From assembly GCA_020722685.1 (NCBI GenBank), contig DYKH01000060.1:18641-31934 (forward strand): DNA of 13,294 bases. The letters are read 5' to 3'. The notes beneath the pieces were generated by a model that was not told the DNA's origin, did not search any database, and worked only from the letters and a program-made list of their open reading frames with translations. The translations under genes were made by a program, and so were the position numbers. Of this stretch, positions 5,914 to 13,203 are shown piece after piece. This DNA is from Caldithrix sp. (GTDB taxonomy: Bacteria > KSB1 > UBA2214 > DYKH01). Positions within the stretch are counted from its first letter, which is position 1, and each line of letters opens with the position of its first letter.

Positions 5914-6465
5914 ATGTTAGAAGTTGATGAATGGATGGAAATGATAAACCAAGAGCGTGAACAAAAGGATATCTTCTTTTCGAGTCATTATCAATCGCCA
6001 ATTCCCGTTGAAGAACGTCAACAGTTCAAAGGCCTCGACTATTATCCTCCTGACCCAGAATTTCGGTTTGAGCTTGATCTCCACGAACATGAGGAGAAAA
6101 AAACATTAAAAATAGAAGACACGCAAGGCAACCAACGGGAATTCCTGCGATGGGGCGAATTCAGGTTTAAAATCGGTGATAAGGAGTGCACGCTTCAGGC
6201 TTATAAAAGTGATCCGCAGGAAGAACGCTTGTTCGTTCCTTTTCGGGACGAAACCAGCGGCAAGGAAACCTACGGGGCAGGCAGATACCTTGATCTCGAT
6301 CCTGAAGAGCACCAAACTATAGAGGGGAAATGGATTCTCGATTTTAATAAGGCTTATAATCCCTGGTGTGCCTATAGTGAATTTTATGCCTGTCCTTTCG
6401 TCGATCCAGAAAACTGGCTCAATGTACCAGTACGTGCTGGTGAGAAAAAATATTCCGCAAAATAA
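5914..6465 (+). CDS. DUF1684 family protein
   Basis: This 183-residue protein matches DUF1684 in its C-terminal half. LFVPFRDETSGKETYGAGRY (about residues 106-125) is followed by LDFNKAYNPWCAYSEFYACP (142-161) and a PENWLNVPVRAGEK end. The family is of unknown function. Conserved Asp, Thr, Gly, Arg and the two cysteines (CAYSEFYAC) suggest a metal or small-ligand site. No signal peptide is present and the N-terminal part (residues 1-60) is acidic and helical. GGGAGA precedes the ATG. It lies between the NifX gene and the DUF59 gene with gaps of about 20 bases, so it is a member of the presumed metallocluster operon. That context is the only hint of role. Confidence 0.85.
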   Translation: MLEVDEWMEMINQEREQKDIFFSSHYQSPIPVEERQQFKGLDYYPPDPEFRFELDLHEHEEKKTLKIEDTQGNQREFLRWGEFRFKIGDKECTLQAYKSDPQEERLFVPFRDETSGKETYGAGRYLDLDPEEHQTIEGKWILDFNKAYNPWCAYSEFYACPFVDPENWLNVPVRAGEKKYSAK

Positions 6466-6483
6466 AAAGAACAGGAGGAAACG

Positions 6484-6789
6484 ATGGCTAATAATTTTTC
6501 TGAAGAATATATTCGCAGGGAAGTGGCAAATGTAATGCATCCGATGATAAATTGCAGCTTGGTCGAACTCGGAATAGTTAAAAGTATAGAAGTTAAAAAA
6601 CGGAAAGTCATAATCACTATGACGTTTCCATTCCCTAATATTCCTATCGAGGATTATCTTGTAGATAGTGTGAGAGCGTCCATTGAAGAGATTGACAAAA
6701 CGGTTGAGATTAAAACTGCTGTAATGACTAAAGAGGAACTACAAAAATTTTTGGCTTTGGAAAAGGAAAACTGGAAAGGTGTTGTTTAG
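6484..6789 (+). CDS. MIP18/DUF59 family protein (iron-sulfur assembly type)
   Basis: This 101-residue protein fits the MIP18 (DUF59) fold: VANVMHPMINCSLVELGIVK is the typical alpha-beta opening, followed by VIITMTFPFPNIPIEDYLVD and a final regulatory-like strand and helix (VEIKTAVMTKEELQKFLALE). Most family members have DPE near the start; here the segment reads HPMINCSL, so DPE is missing, although Cys24 is in the region where SufT and Mrp-type domains act. Relatives aid Fe-S cluster maturation (SufT, PaaD, the N-domain of Mrp/ApbC). AGGAGG at 6473-6478 precedes the ATG. Clustered with NifX and thioredoxin genes, it supports a cluster-assembly or repair role. Confidence 0.8.
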   Translation: MANNFSEEYIRREVANVMHPMINCSLVELGIVKSIEVKKRKVIITMTFPFPNIPIEDYLVDSVRASIEEIDKTVEIKTAVMTKEELQKFLALEKENWKGVV

Positions 6790-6792
6790 AGA

Positions 6793-6800
6793 AAAGGAGG
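6793..6800 (+). promoter_or_regulatory. Ribosome binding site for the thioredoxin gene
   Basis: AAAGGAGG ends one base before ATG 6802 and four before ATG 6805. The second ATG has the better spacing and is taken as the start. Confidence 0.55.
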
Positions 6801-6804
6801 CATG

Positions 6805-7332
6805 ATGAGCAGGGTTATAGAAGTCACTGACCAGACTTTTGAGCAAGAAGTTCTCAATTCAGACCTACCCACTGAGGTGGATTTTTGGGCGCCATGGTGC
6901 AGGCCATGCAGGATGGTATCTCCTATTTATGACAAGCTTGCAGAAGAATATGGGAATTTCAAATTCTGCAAGATCAACGTAGATGAGAATCTCGAGACAG
7001 CAAGAAAATATCAGATCCAGAGCATACCTATGCAGATGTTCTTTGCCAACGGGGAAAAAGTCGATGAGCTGCTCGGTGCCGTCCCTGAACAAGTGATCAG
7101 GTCAAAAGTTAATGATGTTATCCAACGATTTCCAACAGATGAGAGGGGAAGACTCAAGGTTATACTGTCATCCTGGATTGAGCACAACAGACAAGATAGC
7201 GATAAATTCAGAAAATGGACGCAACAGGCAGAGCAAATGAAAAGCGATGCGATTTATAGAAGTGTATTAAGCGCGGCAAGCGAGATGGAAAAGGTAAATG
7301 AAAAGTTAGCTCAATTATGGAATGAGCTATAG
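6805..7332 (+). CDS. Thioredoxin with C-terminal helical extension
   Basis: This 175-residue protein has a thioredoxin domain in residues 1-105. VDFWAPWCRPCRMVSP carries the redox-active Cys32 and Cys35, with Arg instead of Gly in WCRPC, which should shift its redox potential. The cis-proline is in SIPMQMFF (Pro75), preceding the ANGEKVDELLGAVP strand. Residues 106-175 are not part of thioredoxin. They are charged and helical (for example KFRKWTQQAEQM, EKVNEKLAQLWNEL) and could mediate oligomers or docking. No signal peptide is present, so it is cytoplasmic. It closes the NifX-DUF1684-DUF59 operon (15 bases after DUF59) and may keep cluster-carrying cysteines reduced. The length is well above the usual 105-110. 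Confidence 0.92.
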   Translation: MSRVIEVTDQTFEQEVLNSDLPTEVDFWAPWCRPCRMVSPIYDKLAEEYGNFKFCKINVDENLETARKYQIQSIPMQMFFANGEKVDELLGAVPEQVIRSKVNDVIQRFPTDERGRLKVILSSWIEHNRQDSDKFRKWTQQAEQMKSDAIYRSVLSAASEMEKVNEKLAQLWNEL

Positions 7333-7358
7333 GAATTTCATTGAAATAGATTGACACC

Positions 7359-7649
7359 GTGGAACTAAACAAACAGACATCGAAACACAATTATTATGCT
7401 TTTTTATGGCACGCGGTGTTTCTTGCATTGGCAGTAAATTGCATGGATGTAGACACAATCATTCCTGCGATGATGGTTGATGCGGGTGGCAGTTCGCTCC
7501 AGCTTGGAATTTTAACAGCAATTATGCTGGGTGGAGGAAGATTTGTGCAACTACTCTTTGCTCCGTTCGTTAATAATCGACCTGCTGCAAAGAAAGGCAT
7601 TTTTTCTATCAGAAAGGTCATCTCCAGTGGTGAACTCAAAAACAGATAG
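7359..7649 (+). pseudogene. Truncated N-terminus of an MFS transporter
   Basis: A GTG-initiated frame gives about 85 residues that look like the start of a major facilitator transporter. The first helix is YAFLWHAVFLALAVN, the loop CMDVDTIIPAMMVDAGGSS follows, and the second helix is LQLGILTAIMLGGGRFVQLL. Then comes the APFVNNRPAAKKGIF loop. From about 7605 the hydrophobic pattern stops (SIRKVISSGELKNR, stop), where a full transporter would continue for ten more helices. No continuing transmembrane sequence is found in other frames. The remnant runs straight into the methyltransferase-NifX fusion gene, so a deletion or recombination joined them. It is unlikely to be functional. Confidence 0.7.
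7613..7617 (+). promoter_or_regulatory. Ribosome binding site for GTG start of methyltransferase-NifX fusion
   Basis: AAAGG lies nine bases before GTG 7627, followed by a second GTG at 7630. Starts further upstream would read through the transporter remnant in another frame and encode unrelated residues. Confidence 0.45.
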
Positions 7650-8637
7650 AATATATCCTGATTCGGGTGTGGAATTAAGTCCCTTTACGGCAAAAAATTA
7701 TGATAAGGTTATGAACATTGCTTCACTTGGTCTTTATCGAGGCTTTATCCACAGGGCAATCAAGGCAATGGATATTCAGCGTGGAGATAAAATCCTCGAT
7801 TTGGGCTGCGGTACCGGGCGCAATGCTTGCATTATGTCAAAATACTTGGGTGATGACGGAAAAATAATCGGTATGGACCTTTCGTCGATTATGGAACAGC
7901 AATTCAATAAAAAGTGCGCGAACTATCCGAATATCAAATTTATCAGGCAAAGAATTGATCTGCCTTTTTCTCTGCCAGAGCAATTTGATAAAATATTTAT
8001 TAGCTTTGTGATCCATGGTTTCCCGCATAACATTCGCCAGACGGTTCTCGAAAATATCGCTGCCCATTTGAAACCTGGCGGTGCATTTTATCTGCTCGAT
8101 TTTGCCGAATTTGACTTGAATGTAATGCCGCCATTGTACCGCTTTATTTTTAAAAAAATCGAATGCAAATATGCTTTTGATTTTATCGAAAGGGATTGGA
8201 AACAGATACTGGCAAATCATAATTTCGCTGGCTTTGAAGAGTTGTTCTTCTTCAAGAATTATGTAAGACTATTGAAAGCCCAAAAATCAAACCGGGCTAA
8301 AGGGAAGCTTGTAAGAATTGCCATCCCAACCAACGATGGGATAAATATCTTTCCGAAAATGTTGGGCATGGCAAAAGAAATGGTTATCTACGAAATTGAA
8401 AATGGAGCGGACATCAGGCTCATTGAGAAAAGGACTAATCCTTTTGCAGAAACGATGCAGCACTTAAAGACTTTAGATGTATATGAGCTAATCAATGATT
8501 GTGCGATTGTTATTTCATCTCGTATTGGTAAAAAAGGGGTAAGCAGACTGCAAGAAAAAGGGATGAAACTATTTTTCAGAAATGGAAATATTCAAGACGC
8601 TTTGTTGGATGTCGTCAAAACGGTAGGCAGTGTATAA
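7627..8637 (+). CDS. SAM methyltransferase fused to a NifX-family domain
   Basis: This is an approximately 336-residue two-domain protein. Residues about 20-220 are a class I methyltransferase. ILDLGCGTGRNACIMSKYLG (motif I, Gly-rich loop at 58-64) is followed by KIIGMDLS, FDKIFISFVIHG and LKPGGAFYLLDF, giving the SAM-binding core of UbiE-like enzymes. Residues about 229-330 form a second domain: LVRIAIPTNDGINIFPKMLG, AKEMVIYEIENG, DCAIVISSRIGKKGVSRLQE and MKLFFRNGNIQDALLDVV. This fits the NifX/FeMo-cofactor-binding family. A short linker (KAQKSNRAKGK) joins them. The N-terminal 30 or so codons in the longest frame (from 7531) overlap the transporter remnant, so the GTG at 7627 or 7630 is preferred. 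I do not know a described enzyme with this architecture; the substrate and metal partner are unknown. Confidence 0.85.
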   Translation: MVNSKTDRIYPDSGVELSPFTAKNYDKVMNIASLGLYRGFIHRAIKAMDIQRGDKILDLGCGTGRNACIMSKYLGDDGKIIGMDLSSIMEQQFNKKCANYPNIKFIRQRIDLPFSLPEQFDKIFISFVIHGFPHNIRQTVLENIAAHLKPGGAFYLLDFAEFDLNVMPPLYRFIFKKIECKYAFDFIERDWKQILANHNFAGFEELFFFKNYVRLLKAQKSNRAKGKLVRIAIPTNDGINIFPKMLGMAKEMVIYEIENGADIRLIEKRTNPFAETMQHLKTLDVYELINDCAIVISSRIGKKGVSRLQEKGMKLFFRNGNIQDALLDVVKTVGSV

Positions 8638-8664
8638 AGCTTAGAACCCGCAGGAGCATTAAAA

Positions 8665-10524
8665 ATGTTGCCACTCAAAAACCAGTTTATCTTTGCCCCC
8701 ATTAAGACCGGATATGGCGATGGCAGCGGCACGGTGACGGAAAAGCATCTCTCTTTTTATGAAAGAAGAGCAAAATATTTAGGTGCGATCATCTCCGAGC
8801 CTTTCTATCTGGACAAAGGTTTGCGAGAATTGCCCACCCAAATGGGCATTGACAACGATGACAAAATTGCCGGCTTGAGAAAATTGACCGGGCTTTTGCA
8901 TAATAGTAACACCAAAGCGATTGCTCATTTGAACCATCCCGGCCGTATGGCCAACCCGAAAATCCCCAATAACTATTTTGTTTCTTCTACTGATAAACCT
9001 TGCGAAAATCGTGGTGCCGTTCCCCGAAGGATGAACAAAGAGGAAATTAGCAAGGCCACCGAGTTGTTTAGAATCGGGGCGATGAGGGCGCAACAGGCAG
9101 GTTTCGATATCATCGAGCTGCAGTTTGGTCACGGCTATTTGTTGGCGCAGTTTTTATCCCCGGAAGTCAACGACCGACAGGATGAATACGGCGGCTCGTT
9201 CGAGAATCGCTGCCGTTTCCCAGTAGCGGTTTTCGATGCGGTGCGGCAAGCAGTTGGTCTGCCCATCATCGTCCGTGTCAGCGGCGATGAGATGACCCCA
9301 TCAGGAATAAAAATTGCGGAAAGCATACAACTGGCCAAAATGCTAGCAATGCGCGGAGCCGCGGCTATTCATGTTTCCGCGGGTTCGGTATGCTCAATGC
9401 CGCCCTGGTTCTTTCAGCACATGTTTGTTCCCAAGGGTAAAACCTGGGAAATGGCAAGACAAATTAAAGAGCAGGTGAACATTCCGGTCATAGCGGTTGG
9501 GCAAATCAATGAATTTGAAGATATAGAAAAAATAAAAAACGAAAAGATTTCGGATTATGTGGCTATTGGAAGAGCATTGGTGGCAGACCCCGATTTTGTG
9601 GGCAAATATCTTGGAGAAGTTAAAGGCGACATACGCCCATGCGCGGCGTGTGCTGAGGGCTGTTTAGGCGAGGTCAGGGAAGGACATGGTCTGCATTGCG
9701 TTGTGAATCCGCTCGTGGGCAACGATTATGACGAGATCGAGCCTGCCGCAGAAAAGAAAAGGTATGCCGTTGTCGGAGGCGGATTGGCGGGAATGCAGGC
9801 CGCTTTGACTTTGCAGCAAAGAGGGCATGACGTCGTGTTGTTCGAAAAGGACAAACTCGGGGGACAATTTAATCTGGCCTATCTTCCGCCACAAAAGCAA
9901 AATCTCAAAAAAGTTGTTGATTATTTTGAGCACCAGATAAAGCAAGGGTCAGTGGCTGTCATCGCCAAAGAAGCGCAGGAAGATGATTTACTTTCGGCCG
10001 GATACGACGGTGTGATCTTGGCAACCGGAGCAGTTCCTGCCATTCCACCGGTTAAGGGCCTTGGCAAATTTTATTGGACGGAATTTTTAAAGGATGAAAA
10101 TCTGCCAGAAAACGAAACAGTGCTCATCATCGGAGGCGGGTTAATCGGCGTGGAAATGGCAAGCAAGCTTGTAGACAAAGGCAACAAGGTCATCATCGTG
10201 GAAATGCTGCAAGAAATGGCTCGGGGGATGGAGATGATGGAAAAGGCACTTACCATGAAAAAATTAAAGGCGAAAAATGTGGCAATGTATACCAATTGTG
10301 CCGTAAGGGAAGTCAAAGGTGACCAGGTATTGATCAGTGGTGAAGAGCAAATCGTTCTAACAAACATAAATAGAATTGTCATTGCAACCGGAATGCAAAG
10401 CTACAATCCCTTGGAAGAAAAACTAAAGGGAAGAATCCCGGTTTATGTAATTGGCGATGCCAAAGAGGTGGGCAAAGCAAAAGACGCGATTAAAAGTGGC
10501 TATCAATTAGCCAGAAGGCTATAA
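8665..10524 (+). CDS. Old-Yellow-Enzyme-type iron-sulfur flavoprotein oxidoreductase (2,4-dienoyl-CoA reductase/enoate reductase family)
   Basis: This 619-residue protein is slightly shorter than typical FadH-type proteins (about 640-670). It is cytoplasmic, with no signal peptide. The N-terminal FMN barrel (1 to about 320) shows GHGYLLAQFLSP (155-166) and NDRQDEYGGSFENR (169-182), the family's signature. A [4Fe-4S] site follows: Cys326, Cys329, Cys333 and Cys345 (CAACAEGCL, then HC). Two dinucleotide folds come next: VVGGGLAGMQAA (369-380) for FAD and LIIGGGLIGVEMA (487-499) for NAD(P)H. It ends VYVIGDAKEVGKAKDAI. Family members pass NAD(P)H electrons through FAD, Fe-S and FMN to reduce activated C=C bonds; the substrate cannot be told. 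AGGAG at 8652-8656 precedes the ATG. A diverged copy of its last 29 codons recurs at 13204-13294. Confidence 0.93.
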   Translation: MLPLKNQFIFAPIKTGYGDGSGTVTEKHLSFYERRAKYLGAIISEPFYLDKGLRELPTQMGIDNDDKIAGLRKLTGLLHNSNTKAIAHLNHPGRMANPKIPNNYFVSSTDKPCENRGAVPRRMNKEEISKATELFRIGAMRAQQAGFDIIELQFGHGYLLAQFLSPEVNDRQDEYGGSFENRCRFPVAVFDAVRQAVGLPIIVRVSGDEMTPSGIKIAESIQLAKMLAMRGAAAIHVSAGSVCSMPPWFFQHMFVPKGKTWEMARQIKEQVNIPVIAVGQINEFEDIEKIKNEKISDYVAIGRALVADPDFVGKYLGEVKGDIRPCAACAEGCLGEVREGHGLHCVVNPLVGNDYDEIEPAAEKKRYAVVGGGLAGMQAALTLQQRGHDVVLFEKDKLGGQFNLAYLPPQKQNLKKVVDYFEHQIKQGSVAVIAKEAQEDDLLSAGYDGVILATGAVPAIPPVKGLGKFYWTEFLKDENLPENETVLIIGGGLIGVEMASKLVDKGNKVIIVEMLQEMARGMEMMEKALTMKKLKAKNVAMYTNCAVREVKGDQVLISGEEQIVLTNINRIVIATGMQSYNPLEEKLKGRIPVYVIGDAKEVGKAKDAIKSGYQLARRL

Positions 10525-10561
10525 ATTGTTGGATATAAAATTCAATGGACAACTCATAGAT

Positions 10562-10566
10562 GGAGG
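10562..10566 (+). promoter_or_regulatory. Ribosome binding site for the octaheme cytochrome
   Basis: GGAGG lies five bases before ATG 10572. It overlaps the earlier ATG at 10560, which therefore is probably not the start. Confidence 0.7.
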
Positions 10567-10571
10567 ACCCT

Positions 10572-13181
10572 ATGTCTGATCGACGGAATATCATTTTCTC
10601 GGCAGCCCTGTCATGTTTTTTACTATTATCTTCATCCATTCTGTTCTCACAAATCAAAGCAGGCTGTCCTGGTTTTTTTCTCAGGGATGGAAATGGCAAG
10701 ATTATTAATCCCATAAGTGGGGAAAATGCGAACGTACCTTTTAGCACCAAACAAACTTGCGGATACTGCCATGATTACGCTAAAATAACCGAAGGCTATC
10801 ATTTTCAACAAGGTTGGGATCGCATTCGAGATGATTTTGGTACCGAGATGGGCAAACCTTGGGTACTGTCGAATGGCATGATGGGGAAATGGTGACCGCC
10901 TTCTTTTCGTCAGTTGGCGAAAAAGGTTAATAACAATGCTGATGAAATCGATTTGACTCCTTTCGATTTTGCATCGGGTGGTGCAGCGGGTTATGCGCAA
11001 CTGCAGGGACCAATGAAAAATGAGACTACTTGTGGTTCTTGCCATCCCGGCGGGGGCGGATTAGAGTACGACCGTGATGGTGAAAGATATGACACAAGAC
11101 TGGCAGCAAATCCTGAACTAAAGAATTCTCTGGATGGCGATTATTATCAAAGCAATTGGAATAAAAGTGGCGTGTTAGAAGCGGATTGTTTTCTTTGCCA
11201 TCTCCCCAACTATGAATTCAATGTTCGCACTCGTCAGCTCAAAATGCAAAATTTTAAATGGGTGGCGGTTGCCGCCTCTGGTTTGGGCACAGTTACCGGG
11301 ATAGTGGCAGAAAATGAAATCCCGAAGGTGCAATATAATAAACGATTTTTCAATGATGACGGAACTGTGGCAGTTAATTTGACCTGGCCGCCTCCGGATG
11401 ACAATTGCAGTTTTTGTCACAGCCGCTCTGATGTCAAGAAACGGGGATTTACCTGGAACGATATTCACAATCCGGATGTTCACCAGCAACAAGGGCTTCA
11501 TTGTGTTACCTGTCATCCTGCAGGGATCGATCATCAAATTGCAAAGGGGAATGAAAATATCAGCACTGTCCGTGATGATCTTGATAATACCATGAAGGGA
11601 TGCCAGGATTGTCATGAGACCGGGTATTTAGGGGCCTCCATCCCCAAACACGCATCCGTCAGGGCATCCCATTTAAAAGCCATTTCCTGTGAGGCCTGCC
11701 ATATTCCCAAATTAAACCGTACGGCTGCGTTGGGGTTTGAAGCATCCAGCGGTAAATTAGTCCATACAACCATGCCCCCTGGGTTTAAAGCGTTTGGCGA
11801 ACTGGGAGAATGGCAACCCATTTACAAAGAGAGAGAAGATGGAAAAATTTATCCTGTAAATCCAATTTTGGCAATCTGGTTTGGCAATAAAGATACCGAT
11901 GGTGTCATCTACCCCCTGTTTGCCAGAGAGCATAAAAAAGGATTTGACATTTACAGGGATCAATTGAAGGACGACAATAACGATGGTAAAACCGAGGTCA
12001 ATACCTCCGAAGAAATTATCCTGGCCCTAAAGGCTTATCGGGAATCGTTGAAGGGAAATAAACGGTTTCAACGAATTCATCCCGTTCTTATGAAAGGGGG
12101 ATTTGCTTATGATCTTGATGAGACAGGTACTTTAAGAAGAGAGAGAAATGATTTAGCTGATGCCGAAGGATTTTCAATCAACCATAATGTAGCGCCCGTT
12201 CACGAAACACTGGGGGCAAATGGTTGCAAGGATTGTCATTCTCTTAATTCACATTTTTTTGCAGGTAAGGCTACACAAGATATGTATGCAGAGGACGGAA
12301 AGCCTGTGCAATCATTCATTGGAAAGAGTTTTGGCTGTAAACCAATCATATTTATAGTTAACAGCCTTCATCAAAAAATCATGTCACCAATTCTTGGCCT
12401 ACTCTTTATTGTAGTGATTTTCTTTATAATCCTTCATTATCATAGCATCGGCCCTAAACATCCTTATCTCGCATTTGAAAGAGGTGAAGTGAAACGATTC
12501 AGTCTGACTGAGAGGATGATTCATCTCTTTAGGTTAATTTCATTCACGTTTTTAGCAGTAACCGGATTAATTTTTGCCTTTAATGCCACCAATTGGTTAA
12601 ATCTATTTTTTTCTTCCTATCGACAGGCCGTAACAATACATATCATTTCTGGCATCATTTTTACAATTACAACAATATGGGGCTCTATCATGTGGTTTAA
12701 CGACGCTTTGTTTGAATCTTATGATAAAGAATGGGTGCGGAAATTAGGTGGTTATTTGGGTCATAAAGGCGAAATTCCTTCAGGCCGTTTTAATGCCGGA
12801 CAAAAAGCTTTCTACTGGATGACGGTCGTATTTGGTGGACTTCTCATCATAACTGGCATTCCACTTGTATTTAAGTCAGCTATTCCCGGTTCAATGGTAT
12901 GCTTGTTAGATACATTTCATAATATTGTAGCCTTTATCCTTATTGCTGGAGTTTTAGCTCATGCTTACCTCGGAACCATTGCCAATCCCGGCACCTGGCA
13001 AATACTGCTGCATGGAATGGTTTCCAAGGTCTGGGCGAAATACCATCATCCTATTTGGTATCGAGAACTGGTACGTGAAAAAATTGTTGAAGACGAAGGC
13101 CATGATGGAGAAAGTAATAATAGCAAAAAGGTTGATAAGGTTGATCCGTCTATTTCTGAGGCGAAAGAACAGATTTTGTAA
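10572..13181 (+). CDS. Octaheme cytochrome c fused to FdhGamma-like cytochrome b, with an in-frame UGA
   Basis: If the UGA at 10893-10895 (codon 108) is decoded, this is one 869-residue membrane protein. Residues 1-30 are a signal peptide (MSDRRN, hydrophobic stretch, IKA-GC). Eight CxxCH motifs follow: 63-67 (CGYCH) before the UGA, and 154, 206, 279, 311, 344, 373 and 552 after it. The periplasmic part resembles octaheme tetrathionate-reductase-like cytochromes (for example DGDYY...SGVLEADCFLCHL, VRDDLDNTM). From about 604 it is a five-helix cytochrome b like formate dehydrogenase gamma: FSLTERMIHLFR, GQKAFYW, ANPGTW, HHPIWY. Candidate heme b ligands are His651, 690, 783 and 797, with spacings of 39 and 14 that match FdnI as I recall it. 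It probably links quinones to periplasmic redox. The UGA may be selenocysteine, a nonsense mutation or an error. Confidence 0.75.
10893..10895 (+). other. In-frame UGA inside the octaheme cytochrome
   Basis: UGA separates NGMMGKW from PPSFRQLAKK in the same frame. Without decoding, the product stops after one heme. Restart at a TTG at 10914 would lack the signal peptide. A weak hairpin follows (TTTTCG 10904-10909 with CGAAAA 10918-10923, loop of eight), but it does not clearly match bacterial SECIS rules. Confidence 0.7.
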
Positions 13182-13203
13182 TTGTCCAGCCAGATGAAAT
13201 GAG

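Noticed and set aside
10896..10926. SECIS element right after the cytochrome UGA
   Set aside because: TTTTCG/CGAAAA forms a 6-bp A/T-rich stem with loop TCAGTTGG starting 15 bases after UGA. The loop has no early G and the distance is slightly short, so it is kept only as a weak hint, not as a feature.
10914..13181. Independent cytochrome starting at TTG 10914
   Set aside because: It would lack the signal peptide needed for heme c attachment and the first heme, and it is in the same frame as the upstream signal-peptide part. One interrupted gene is simpler.
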